In this document: piece by piece, positions 41,790 to 50,081 of the stretch
Layout of the letters: each line of letters opens with the position of its first letter
Numbering within the stretch: the stretch's first letter is position 1
Assembly: GCF_052078665.1 (NCBI RefSeq)
Contig: NZ_JBQJIK010000020.1
Location: 36,008 to 100,007, forward strand
DNA: 64,000 nucleotides
From: Inquilinus sp052078665
GTDB taxonomy: Bacteria; Pseudomonadota; Alphaproteobacteria; DSM-16000; Inquilinaceae
Direction: 5' to 3'
Notes under the pieces: generated by a model
Told to the model about the DNA's origin: nothing
What the model saw: only the letters and a program-made list of their open reading frames with translations
Databases searched by the model: none
Made by a program: the position numbers and the translations under genes

Positions 41790-42731
41790 TTAACCCAGGA
41801 AGCGGTTTTCACGGTGCCATTCGAGCGCCGCGGGCGATGGGAGCGCTTCTTTGCTGTGCGGAGGGCGAACGGCCTGACCGTGAAGCTCATAGTAGTGTCT
41901 GCCGTTGTCGAAATCGGCCTTGAGCCGGCGACCTACAACAAAGTGTCCGTCTGCGCTCACTGTGACATAGCCAAGATCAAACAGGCGATGGATATCGGTG
42001 CGCAGAAGAAGCCCATTGGATGGTTCGTGCTCTCCCCCATCGGCATAGGACCGAATGTGCGCAGCATCGAGAATGGGCAGCGTCTTTTCGTCGGTCACGG
42101 CGCAGCGCCGATCGTAGCCGTCGGTGACAGCGAGCCGAAATGCGCCCTGTCCGAGCCGCGGCGCTATCAGATGCGGGGTGCCGTAGCGCGCAGGCGCTTC
42201 GTATAGGTGGCTGCGCGGCCCTGGCTCGACGAGGCGTTCGGTGACAGCTTGCCATAGGGTTAGACCTTCAGTCTCGCTGAGATCGAAGCCCTTTCCCGAG
42301 ACGATGTTCGGCCGCCAGCTTTCCGGTATGGGCAACCAGAGATCCCGGGGCCAAAAGAATGGTTGCGTCAGTACTCGACAGCCGATGATCGGATCCTGAC
42401 GCGGGTCAAGTATGCCGGGATCCCGACGGTAGTGAGCGATGCGTCTACGGATCTCAGACGGAGAAGCAGCACCATTCTTCCGTTCGAAGGCCTCCCAGGC
42501 GATCGAAAGCGGCACATTCGATGCGTGGCTGAACACCCCTCCCCCGACGATGAAGTTGTCGGGGGCATGGAGCTTAAACAGAAATAGTTCACCTGGCCGA
42601 AGCGCCCGGAACTGCTTGCCGCCACTCGGCCGCCAGAAATTAACCTCGTCGGGTGGATATGCCGACAGTGAGTCAAACCAAGATCTATCTGTAACTGCAA
42701 TAAAAAGGCGAACCATTCTAATACGTTCCAT
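41790..42731 (-). CDS. HNH endonuclease with N-terminal PUA/EVE-like domain
   Basis: The 313-residue protein starts with 'VRLFIAVTDRSWFDSL', 'EVNFWRPSGGKQFRALRPGELFLFKLHAPDNFIVGGGVF', which reads like a PUA-superfamily (EVE-type) modified-base reader. It ends with an HNH domain ('DGYDRRCAVTDE', 'LDAAHIRSYADGGEHEPSNGLLLRTDIHRLFDLG'). EVE-HNH enzymes are known that cut DNA carrying modified cytosine. The ATG at 42731 was chosen because GAGGGG lies before it; 42746 is an earlier ATG without such a site. It is first of a two-gene nuclease unit. Confidence 0.85.
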   Translation of the reverse strand: MERIRMVRLFIAVTDRSWFDSLSAYPPDEVNFWRPSGGKQFRALRPGELFLFKLHAPDNFIVGGGVFSHASNVPLSIAWEAFERKNGAASPSEIRRRIAHYRRDPGILDPRQDPIIGCRVLTQPFFWPRDLWLPIPESWRPNIVSGKGFDLSETEGLTLWQAVTERLVEPGPRSHLYEAPARYGTPHLIAPRLGQGAFRLAVTDGYDRRCAVTDEKTLPILDAAHIRSYADGGEHEPSNGLLLRTDIHRLFDLGYVTVSADGHFVVGRRLKADFDNGRHYYELHGQAVRPPHSKEALPSPAALEWHRENRFLG

Positions 42732-42779
42732 CGCCCCTCGTGACATTGCAAGGGAGATTGAACGGCGAGGGCGGGTTCC

Positions 42780-43874
42780 TCACCCCGGCAGGAACGCCAC
42801 CATGTTCGGGCTGCCGGCCGGAAGGTAGCGGCCGGTGAAGGCCAGCCGGCCGGACTCGGCGTCGACCCGGAACAGGGTGACGTTGTCGCTGCGCCGGTTG
42901 CAGGCGAACAGGAAGCGGCCGGTCGGGTCCAGCGCCACATGGTTCGGGTAGTCGCCGCGGGTCCATTCCGCGTCCAGCCAGCGCAGCGTGCCGGCGGGCT
43001 CGACGGCGAAGATGGCGATGCTGTTGTGCAGCCGGTTGCCGGAATAGAGGAAGCGGCCGTCGCGGCTGACCGCCAGCGCCGAGGCGAAGCTGGAGCCGGC
43101 GAAGCCCGGCGGCAGCGACCCCAGCTGCTGCAGCAGGGTGGCGCGGCCGGTCGCCGGGTCCCAGGCGTGGACCGCCAGCTGCGACGCCTCCTCATAGGTG
43201 GTGTAGAGCACGCGGCCGTTCGGGTGGAAGGCCAGGTGCCGCGGCCCGGCCCCGGCCGAGGCGGCCGGGAAGAACGGCGGATCGGCCGGACGCAGCGCGC
43301 CCTGGTCCAGGGTCCAGACATAGACCCGGTCCTGGCCGAGATCGGTGCTCAGCACGAAGCGGCCGGCGGTCTCGATGAGATGGGCGTGCGAGCCGTCATG
43401 GCCGCTGATGGCGAAGCTGCCGGGCGGCCCGGCCTCGGCCCGGTCCGCGCCGACCGGCCCTGCCGGCGCCTGCACATCGGTGGCGGCGCCCAGCGACCCG
43501 TCCGCCGCGATCGGCAGCACCGCCAAGCTTCCGTCGCCGTAATTCGCCACCAGCAGGTGCCCGCCGCCGGGATGGACGCTGCAATGCGCCGGCCCGGCGC
43601 CGCCGGAGCCGACGGTGTTCAGCGCCGTCAGGGCGCCGCTGTCGCGGTCGACCCGGTAGGCGGTGCAGGCGCCCTGGGCCGCGCCTCCGAATTCGTCGAT
43701 CTCGTTGACGGCATAGGCGTGCCGCCCGTCCGGGGCGAAGGCGAGCCAGGCGGGGTTCGGCCCGGCGACGCTGCCCAGCGCCTCCAGCCGGCCGGTCTCC
43801 GGCTCCAGCCGGGCCAGGGTGATGCCCTCGCCATTGCCGGACGCGCCCGTATAGCTGCAGACATGGAACAGCAT
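42780..43874 (-). CDS. Lactonase-family seven-bladed beta-propeller (6-phosphogluconolactonase, YbhE type)
   Basis: The 364-residue protein has repeated propeller blades: 'NPAWLAFAPDGRHAYAVNEI', 'GPAHCSVHPGGGHLLVANYG', 'GPRHLAFHPNGRVLYTTYE' and 'YPNHVALDPTGRFLFACNRRSDNVTLF'. This matches the YbhE/Pgl lactonase family, which hydrolyses 6-phosphogluconolactone in the pentose phosphate route. Other lactones are possible. The ATG at 43874 fits the family start 'FHVCSYTG'. Confidence 0.9.
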   Translation of the reverse strand: MLFHVCSYTGASGNGEGITLARLEPETGRLEALGSVAGPNPAWLAFAPDGRHAYAVNEIDEFGGAAQGACTAYRVDRDSGALTALNTVGSGGAGPAHCSVHPGGGHLLVANYGDGSLAVLPIAADGSLGAATDVQAPAGPVGADRAEAGPPGSFAISGHDGSHAHLIETAGRFVLSTDLGQDRVYVWTLDQGALRPADPPFFPAASAGAGPRHLAFHPNGRVLYTTYEEASQLAVHAWDPATGRATLLQQLGSLPPGFAGSSFASALAVSRDGRFLYSGNRLHNSIAIFAVEPAGTLRWLDAEWTRGDYPNHVALDPTGRFLFACNRRSDNVTLFRVDAESGRLAFTGRYLPAGSPNMVAFLPG

Positions 43875-43992
43875 CGCCTCGCCCACCCTGTTGCCTGTAA
43901 TTGAGAACCCGATAGCATCCGTCTCGCGCATTGTCAGCGCTGCCGCGTGCGGCTATCACCCGCCATCCGCCGCCTTTGCCGGGAACCCTCCG

Positions 43993-44244
43993 ATGGCCGA
44001 CACCCCGCCCGACCACCTGTCGAACAACCCGAACAGCCCGCATTTCGACGAGGCCGCGCTGCGCCGCGGCGTCGGCATCCGCTTCAACGGCGCCGAGCGC
44101 ACCAATGTCGAGGAGTATTGCGTCAGCGAGGGCTGGGTCCGCCTGTCGATGGGCAAGGCGCGGGATCGCCGCGGCAACCCGCTGACGATGAAGATGACCG
44201 GCACGGTCGAGCCGTATTTCCGGGACGACGCACCCCAGAGCTGA
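43993..44244 (+). CDS. DUF3297-family small protein
   Basis: The 83-residue protein matches the conserved DUF3297 pattern: 'PDHLSNNPNSPHFDEAALRRGVGIRFNG', 'RTNVEEYCVSEGWVR', then 'RRGNPLTMKMTGTVEPYF'. Function is unknown; it is widespread in proteobacteria. The ATG at 43993 is at the family start. It is divergent from the lactonase gene. Confidence 0.93.
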   Translation: MADTPPDHLSNNPNSPHFDEAALRRGVGIRFNGAERTNVEEYCVSEGWVRLSMGKARDRRGNPLTMKMTGTVEPYFRDDAPQS

Positions 44245-44318
44245 TCCGGCCCGGCAGGAACACGGGCCGGCCGTCCGGCATTGTATCCTGCGGGGTCCGT
44301 GATCCCGGGAGCCGCCGG

Positions 44319-44987
44319 ATGGATCGACCGATGCCTTCGCCGAAGCTTGCCCTGTTCGCCGTCCTCGGCACCCTGGTCTTTCTCGGCCTGGCCGTGCTCG
44401 GCTGGGGCGGGTTCGGCGCCTTCTTCGCGCATCCGGCCCGGATCGCCCTGGTGGCCGTCACCGCCGTGCTGACGGTCGCGAGCCTGTTCAGCGGCGGCAA
44501 CATCAGCCCCGGCGAGCGCGAGGACCGCGGCAATCGCTGGGTGCTGATCGTCTTCACGGTGCTCGGGCTGCTCGGGGCCTATGTGCCGGCCTGGACCGAC
44601 CGGATGGAGCTCTGGACCCTCGACGGCGACACCGTGCGCTGGCTCGGGGTCGTGATCTTCACCCTCGGCGGTGCGCTGCGGCTGTGGCCGGTCTTCGTGC
44701 TCGGCCGGCGGTTCAGCGGGCTGGTGGCGATCCAGCCGGGGCACACGCTGGTCACCGGCGGCATCTATGGCGTGATCCGCAACCCGAGCTATCTCGGTCT
44801 GATCGTCGGCGCGCTGGGCTGGGCGCTGGCCTTCCGCTCCGGCATCGGGGTGGTGCTGGCGCTGCTCAACCTGGTCCCCCTCGTGGCCCGCATCCGGGCC
44901 GAGGAGCGGCTGCTGGCCGACCAGTTCGGAGCGGAGTACGAGGCCTATCGCCAGCGGACTTGGCGGCTGGTGCCCGGGCTCTATTGA
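44319..44987 (+). CDS. Isoprenylcysteine carboxyl methyltransferase-like membrane protein
   Basis: The 222-residue protein has five or six transmembrane segments and the C-terminal ICMT/PEMT motif: 'LVTGGIYGVIRNPSYLGLIVGALGWALAF', then 'RIRAEERLLADQFGAEYEAYRQRTWRLVPGLY'. These bind S-adenosylmethionine at the membrane. The bacterial substrate (a lipid or isoprenoid) is unknown. An ATG 12 bases downstream is an alternative start. The convergent aminotransferase ends 4 bases later. Confidence 0.88.
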   Translation: MDRPMPSPKLALFAVLGTLVFLGLAVLGWGGFGAFFAHPARIALVAVTAVLTVASLFSGGNISPGEREDRGNRWVLIVFTVLGLLGAYVPAWTDRMELWTLDGDTVRWLGVVIFTLGGALRLWPVFVLGRRFSGLVAIQPGHTLVTGGIYGVIRNPSYLGLIVGALGWALAFRSGIGVVLALLNLVPLVARIRAEERLLADQFGAEYEAYRQRTWRLVPGLY

Positions 44988-44991
44988 GCCC

Positions 44992-46212
44992 TCAGGCCGC
45001 CGCCTTCGCCGCCCCCGCGACCAGGCGGCCCAGCCGGCCGATGCCCTGCCCGATCGCCTCGCCGTCGGCCAGGGAGAAGGACAGGCGCAGCGTGTTGCCG
45101 TGGGTGCCGTCGGCGTGGAAGGCGCGGCCGGGGACGAAGGCGACGCCCTGGTCCACCGCCCGGGCCAGCAACTCGGCACCGTCCAGCCTCTCGGGCAACG
45201 TGGCCCAGATGAACATGCCGCCCTCCGGCCGGGTCCAGCTCACCCCCGCCGGCATGTGCCGCTGCAGTGCCGCCAGCATGCGGTCGCGCCGGTCGCGATA
45301 GGCGGCGCGGATCTTCGCCACCTGGGCCGGATAGGCGTGCTCTGCGGCGTGGTGCATCACCATCTGGTTGATCGTCGGCGTGTGCAGATCGGCCGCCTGC
45401 TTGGTCAGCACCAGCTTCTGCACCACGCCCCGCGCGGCGCAGATCCAGCCGATGCGCAGCCCCGGCGCCAGGGTCTTCGAGAAGCTGCCGCAATGGATCA
45501 CGCGGCTGCGGTCGATGTCGCCCTTGGCCGCGACGTCCAGCGCCAGCAGCGGCGGCACGTCCGCGCCGTCGTAGCGCAGCGCCTGATAGGCCGAATCCTC
45601 GACCAGCGGGATGTCCAGCTCGTCGGCCAGGGCCAGGGCGCGCTCGCGGGCGGCCAGGCTCAGCGTCTCGCCCGAGGGGTTGGCGAAATCCGGCGTCAGA
45701 TAGGCCAGCCGCACCCGGCTGCCGGCCGCCTCGGCCGCTGTGCGGTAGGCCGCGGGCGTGGCGTTGCCGTGCTCCGGCTCCAGCCGGTCGTAGCGCGGCT
45801 CATAGGCGTTGAAGGCCTGCAGCGCGCCGAGATAGGTCGGCCAGCCCACCAGCGCCGTGTCGCCGGGCGACAGGAACAGCTTGCCGAGATAGTCCAGCCC
45901 CTGCTGCGAGCCGGAGGTGACGACGATGTTGTCGGCGCCGCAGGGCACGCCGATCGATGCCATGTGCCGGGCGATCCACTGCCGCAGCGGGGCATAGCCC
46001 TCGCTGACCGAATATTGCAGCGCGGTGTCGCCGGCGGCCAGCGCGGCCTCGTAGCCGGCGCGGATAGTGTCGGCCGGGAACAGGGTCGGGTCGGGGATGC
46101 CGCCGGCGAAGGAGATCACGCCCGGCCGGTCCAGCAGCTTCAGCAGCTCGCGGATCTCGGAGGCGCGCATCCGGGCGGCGCGGGTGGCGTAATGGGTCTC
46201 GCCGATGGTCAT
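44992..46212 (-). CDS. PLP-dependent aminotransferase, fold type I (2-aminoadipate/LysN-like)
   Basis: The 406-residue protein has 'VISFAGGIPDPTLFP', 'VTSGSQQGLDYLGKLFLSPGD' and the PLP lysine motif 'GSFSKTLAPGLRIGW', with 'RLSFSL' near the end. This is the stand-alone MocR-like/LysN type of class I aminotransferase. It probably acts on 2-aminoadipate or aromatic amino acids. The ATG at 46212 has AAGAGA upstream; earlier codons have no homology. Confidence 0.9.
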   Translation of the reverse strand: MTIGETHYATRAARMRASEIRELLKLLDRPGVISFAGGIPDPTLFPADTIRAGYEAALAAGDTALQYSVSEGYAPLRQWIARHMASIGVPCGADNIVVTSGSQQGLDYLGKLFLSPGDTALVGWPTYLGALQAFNAYEPRYDRLEPEHGNATPAAYRTAAEAAGSRVRLAYLTPDFANPSGETLSLAARERALALADELDIPLVEDSAYQALRYDGADVPPLLALDVAAKGDIDRSRVIHCGSFSKTLAPGLRIGWICAARGVVQKLVLTKQAADLHTPTINQMVMHHAAEHAYPAQVAKIRAAYRDRRDRMLAALQRHMPAGVSWTRPEGGMFIWATLPERLDGAELLARAVDQGVAFVPGRAFHADGTHGNTLRLSFSLADGEAIGQGIGRLGRLVAGAAKAAA

Positions 46213-46505
46213 GGTGTCTCTTCCTGGGCGTGGCGTCTGTCTGGCGCCGTTCCCCAACCGAACCATGGTCAGCGGATTTATGTCAATGAGACTGCCCTAT
46301 TTCATGCCAGAGTTGCGCGAATCGCGCGACTGGGGGTATTTTGTTACCCGCGATCGCGGCTCTGCAAACTGACTTCAGAGGCCTGTAGTACGGGCTGGGA
46401 ATAGATCCCAGGTATTAGATGTATGACTAGCAAAGATTTCGTATTCTATAGTACAGATAAGGTATTTAGGACAGCTTCCATAAATACATAAGTCGAGATA
46501 TCGGA
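46213..46505. other. A/T-rich gap upstream of the PUA/GIY-YIG gene
   Basis: No gene is supported here. The 3' half (about 46400-46500) is the most A/T-rich stretch in the window, suggesting foreign DNA or a strong promoter for the fusion nuclease. I see no att-like repeat or terminator. Confidence 0.5.
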
Positions 46506-47357
46506 ATGGCGATCTACATGACGAAGACGTGGGGCTTTGATGCCCCATGCGGACCCCTGCAGTTCGGAGAGCGGGGCAGGATGGTGGCGGCCATGCAGGT
46601 TTTGCGGCCGGGTGATTTGGTGGTGATTGTCGGCACGCAAGGCAAGGAAACGGCCGAAGCTGATCGGGGTAAAATCCTCGGAATGGTTGAGCCGACGACG
46701 GAGTCGGTCCCTTCGCTGGCGTTTCGGTTGCGGACGAGACCAGAGGATTTCGTTGACGGAGAATATCGTTGGCCCTGGGCCCTGAAGATCAGGGACGCGT
46801 GGCAGTTTGACGAGCCGCGTCGTTCGCTGAAGAACGTGTCGACACGTTCATTCGGAATGGACGCGGCAAGTGGAATCGTTGCGCTGCTGGAGGCGGAGGC
46901 GGCTGCCATCCTGGCGCTGCCCCGGACCCGGATTGCCGTGATGCCGGCGGTTGTTGACGAGACGCTCGATCCGGGAGTGGCCCGCAAGCGCGCTCCGCCC
47001 CCGATGACGACGCGGCGTGGAGTGATGTTCCTGCGAAACACCGAGGCCTTCACTTATCTGATGAGTGTCGAAAGCCATAAGCATCTGGCCTACAAAATTG
47101 GTTGGGCGTTCGACGTCAAACTTCGCGAGCGTCAGTTCAATCGAGCGTCGATGCCCGAACTGGGTGGGGCGCGGTACAAGGCGGTTCTTGAACAGCGCTG
47201 GCCGACGGCAAGGCAGGCCTTCAGGATGGAGCAAGCTTTGTTGAAGAGCTTCGACGCGATCAGGCATCCTCGAAACTCGGAAATCGTGTGGCCTATCCCG
47301 CTTGGAGATTTGCAGAAGGCCTGGACTCGCTACGTGAATCACCCGTCGGCGGCATAG
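46506..47357 (+). CDS. PUA-like domain fused to GIY-YIG (T5orf172-type) nuclease domain
   Basis: The 283-residue protein has an N-terminal part resembling PUA/EVE folds ('MTKTWGFDAPCG', 'MQVLRPGDLVVIVGTQG', 'GKILGMVEP', 'WPWALKIRDAWQF'). A C-terminal part reads as a T5orf172/GIY-YIG nuclease ('AFTYLMSVESHKHLAYKIGWAFDVKLRERQFN', with later conserved 'RMEQALLKSF'). It may sense modified DNA and cut it. The upstream 290 bases are A/T-rich and the gene is lower in GC than its neighbours. The domain calls are by pattern only; a start at 46518 is possible. Confidence 0.65.
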   Translation: MAIYMTKTWGFDAPCGPLQFGERGRMVAAMQVLRPGDLVVIVGTQGKETAEADRGKILGMVEPTTESVPSLAFRLRTRPEDFVDGEYRWPWALKIRDAWQFDEPRRSLKNVSTRSFGMDAASGIVALLEAEAAAILALPRTRIAVMPAVVDETLDPGVARKRAPPPMTTRRGVMFLRNTEAFTYLMSVESHKHLAYKIGWAFDVKLRERQFNRASMPELGGARYKAVLEQRWPTARQAFRMEQALLKSFDAIRHPRNSEIVWPIPLGDLQKAWTRYVNHPSAA

Positions 47358-47390
47358 CCTTCGTTGAGACAAGGGTTTCCGGGCAGGCGA

Positions 47391-47621
47391 TCAGCCGCAG
47401 CACGCCTTGCGCAGGGCGAAGGCGGGCGCCGGGGACGGCACCGACGATCTCCGGTTGCCGGCCGGCTTCGGCTCGGGTGCGGCCGAACGCGCGGCGGCGT
47501 CCTGATCCGCGGCGAACGCCTCCAGCTCCGCCGCCACCGACGGCGGCAGGTGGCTGTATCGACCGCCCAGCCGGATCTGCATCAGATGGGCGACCAGCGG
47601 GAATCCGGTCATGAGGGACAT
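47391..47621 (-). CDS. Small hypothetical protein under LacI control
   Basis: The 76-residue product ('LMTGFPLVAHLMQIRLGGRYSHL', then Ala/Pro/Ser-rich and 'RKACCG' at the end) is not recognised. It has a strong AAAGGAGG 5 bases before the ATG, so it is very probably translated. It is divergent from a LacI repressor with three operator-like sites in the shared 106-base gap and is the only gene on its side. Confidence 0.6.
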   Translation of the reverse strand: MSLMTGFPLVAHLMQIRLGGRYSHLPPSVAAELEAFAADQDAAARSAAPEPKPAGNRRSSVPSPAPAFALRKACCG

Positions 47622-47633
47622 GACGGCCTCCTT

Positions 47634-47707
47634 TGAATCGATTTTTTGAATCGATTCATAATCACTCTCCGCGGCTCGGCCGTCAAGGAGTTTTTGAATC
47701 GGTTCAA
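47634..47707. promoter_or_regulatory. LacI-type operators
   Basis: A perfect 12-bp palindrome TGAATCGATTCA lies at 47647-47658, a near-palindrome of 14 bp with central CG at 47694-47707, and an extra half site TGAATCGAT at 47634-47642. All share TGAATCG. They sit between the LacI gene and the small divergent gene, fitting autoregulation and looping. Confidence 0.8.
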
Positions 47708-47727
47708 AATCGCGGCTAGGCTAGGGC

Positions 47728-48810
47728 ATGCCTGAGGACGCCCCGACGCCCGACGCCCCGAAGCCGAAAGCGCGCCTGCGCGACATCGCCATCGCCGCGG
47801 GGGTGGCGCAGGGCACGGTCTCCAACGTCTTCAACCACCCCGAGCGGGTCAGCGACGCGATCCGGGCCAGGGTGATGCAGGCGGCCGAGGCGCTCGGCTA
47901 CCAGGGGGCCGATCCGCTGGCCCGGATGCTGCGCACCGGCCATATCGGCACCATCGCGGTGATCATCCCGGAAGGGCTGGACTACGCCTTCGGCGACCCG
48001 GCGGCGCTGGCCCTGATCCAGGGCGTCGCCGCGGTGTGCGACGAGACCGGGCGCGGCATCTCGGTCTATGCCGCCGCGGATGTCGGGGCGGCGCGCCGGG
48101 CCCTGGCCTCGGCCGCGGTCGACGGCTTCATCATGTACTGCATGGAGGAGGAGCCGGGCGTCCTCGACATCATCAAGAGCCGCGGCCTGCCGGTGGTGAC
48201 GGTCGACCAGCCGCTGGTCGAGGGCTGCCGCACCGTCACCGTCGCCGACCGCACCGGGGCCGAGGCTGCGGCCCGGCATTTGCTCGAGCTTGGTCATCGC
48301 CGCATCGGCGTGCTGTCGATGGAGCTGCTGCCGGATTCGCGGGAGGGGGCGGTATCGCTGCGCCGCATCCGCGACTCGATCTACGACGCCTGCCAGCAGC
48401 GGCTCCTCGGCTATCTCGACGTGCTGGCCGGGGCCGGCATCCCGGCCGGCGAGGTGGCGATCGAGGAATGCCTGTTCGAGGCCGAGTCGATCGAGCGCAG
48501 CATGCCGCGGCTGCTGCGGCGCCAGCCCGGCATGACCGCGATCCTCGCCACCTGCGACCGGCTGGCGCTGTGGGCCATGGCGTGGCTGGCGCGGCAGGGC
48601 CTGTCGGTGCCGGGCGACGTCTCGGTGATCGGCTTCGACGACATCGCCGCGGCCGCCGCCTCCCGGCCGCCGCTGACCACCATCCGCCAGCCGCTGGTCG
48701 AGAAGGGGCGGGCGGCGGCCGAGCTGCTGATCGACCCGCGCGGCCGCCAGGAGATCCATTTCGGCACCGAGCTGGTGCTGCGCGCCTCGACCGGCCCGGC
48801 GAAGGGCTGA
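47728..48810 (+). CDS. LacI-family transcriptional repressor
   Basis: The 360-residue protein has an N-terminal helix-turn-helix ('ARLRDIAIAAGVAQGTVSNVFNHPERVSDAIRARVMQAAEALGY', residues about 15-58) with the hinge helix, and a sugar-binding-type effector domain ('IGTIAVIIPEG', 'GHRRIGVLSMELLP', 'DVSVIGFDDIAAA'). It resembles regulators of sugar catabolism, but no sugar genes are adjacent. Operators lie just upstream. Confidence 0.93.
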   Translation: MPEDAPTPDAPKPKARLRDIAIAAGVAQGTVSNVFNHPERVSDAIRARVMQAAEALGYQGADPLARMLRTGHIGTIAVIIPEGLDYAFGDPAALALIQGVAAVCDETGRGISVYAAADVGAARRALASAAVDGFIMYCMEEEPGVLDIIKSRGLPVVTVDQPLVEGCRTVTVADRTGAEAAARHLLELGHRRIGVLSMELLPDSREGAVSLRRIRDSIYDACQQRLLGYLDVLAGAGIPAGEVAIEECLFEAESIERSMPRLLRRQPGMTAILATCDRLALWAMAWLARQGLSVPGDVSVIGFDDIAAAAASRPPLTTIRQPLVEKGRAAAELLIDPRGRQEIHFGTELVLRASTGPAKG

Positions 48811-48849
48811 ATCGGGTTGCGGACCGAGGTCGGCTGCCGACGGTCCCGG

Positions 48850-49527
48850 CTACCTGCTGGCAATGCTGAGATCTAGCCTGACGGCGTCGGAAGGGACATT
48901 GGCCAGTACCGCAATCCGCTCCCTGGCCGCCTGCAGAACCTCTCCGACGCTCCCGAGCTCCTCGAAGCGCGATGCGGCGGCCGGCTCGTTGTTGGAATTA
49001 TCGGAATAACTTTCCTCCGGCAATTTCATTATTGTATAGTCCCCGATGGCCGGATGGATCTCGGCTAGGCCCGATCCGGCCGAGGTCGGGCTGTCGGCGC
49101 CCTTCCGCTCCAGTCCGATCCAGATGCCCTTCGCGGCATCCACCTTGTGCCCCGCCGCCTTGCGAGCCTCCACATTCTGATCGAGCCGCTTCCCGACCTC
49201 CTTCGCCGGAAACAGAAAGATCTCCACGTGCCTGGGATTCTGCTTTCGATCCGTCGCGGCAACGGCCACGAGGTCCACCTCGGACAGCGTCTTCCATTCG
49301 CCGTCCGGCCGCTTGGCAAAGGCGAACCATCCGTCGCGGCAGGTTCTGACGGCCACCTTCTGCGCTTTTCCATCCTTCGATACGGACCAGATGATCGACC
49401 GCCCGGTGTAGTGGGGCGGCGCATCAAATCCGTAGCCGCTGGCCCTCAGCGCCTTCTCGACGCATTCGGCCATGATCGTCCAGACATCGAGCCATTTCTT
49501 ATGAGCAGGGGTAAATTCAGCTTGCAT
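48850..49527 (-). CDS. Hypothetical protein, possible accessory gene
   Basis: The 225-residue protein is not recognised. It has 'HYTGRSIIWSVSKDGKAQKVAVRTCRDGWFAFAKRPDGEWKTLSEVDLVAVAATDRKQNPRHVEIFLFP' -type beta strands, and a C-terminal helical segment. The 'SEVDLVAVA ... VEIFLF' spacing could hint at a nuclease-like fold, but I would not claim it. It has AGGAGG 10 bases before the ATG. Lower GC than flanks suggests acquisition. Confidence 0.55.
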   Translation of the reverse strand: MQAEFTPAHKKWLDVWTIMAECVEKALRASGYGFDAPPHYTGRSIIWSVSKDGKAQKVAVRTCRDGWFAFAKRPDGEWKTLSEVDLVAVAATDRKQNPRHVEIFLFPAKEVGKRLDQNVEARKAAGHKVDAAKGIWIGLERKGADSPTSAGSGLAEIHPAIGDYTIMKLPEESYSDNSNNEPAAASRFEELGSVGEVLQAARERIAVLANVPSDAVRLDLSIASR

Positions 49528-49762
49528 CTGTCGGTTCCTCCTTGTCGCGGCCGGTTACATTGTGATTGATGGATTTAATGGAATTAAGTTCGTACGTCAA
49601 CAAGATGTTATTGGATCCAATGGACATACGGAGCCGGGCACCGTCGCGACCCTGTCCTGTCCACAGTGGGAGATGGCCAGGAACGATTCGCGCCGGGATG
49701 GGTTTTTTCGCCGCCTGTAAGGCCAAGGCCCGGGATCCCGAAAGCGTGGGGAGACGCGTTCC

Positions 49763-50074
49763 GTGAAGCAGTTCCTTCTTGCCGCGGCCCTGGTGCCGCT
49801 GCTGGCCGTGCCCGCCTTCGCCGGCTGCAACGAGGATTTCATGGCGCAGACCAAGGCGATTCCGCCGTTGCAATCCGCCCGGCTGAAGAGCCTGATGGCG
49901 CCCCAGGCGGAGAAATGCGCCGTGCACAAGTCGCTGATCGACGCCTATGTGAAGCTGGGCGACCTGTACAAGACCTGCCAGGCCGATCTCGGGCTGCGCG
50001 ACTCGGACCTGCAGGAGCATCAGCAGATGACCGCCGACGAGCAGAAGAGCTACGCCGAGGCGTGCGGCTCCTGA
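49763..50074 (+). CDS. Small exported cysteine-containing protein
   Basis: The 103-residue product has a signal peptide (about residues 1-20, 'LLAAALVPLLAVPAFAG') and a mature part with four Cys (in 'GCNEDF', 'EKCAVH', 'KTCQAD', 'EACGS'), likely paired in the periplasm. The GTG at 49763 is preceded by GGGGAGA. The family is unknown. Confidence 0.75.
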   Translation: MKQFLLAAALVPLLAVPAFAGCNEDFMAQTKAIPPLQSARLKSLMAPQAEKCAVHKSLIDAYVKLGDLYKTCQADLGLRDSDLQEHQQMTADEQKSYAEACGS

Positions 50075-50081
50075 CCCGCTG

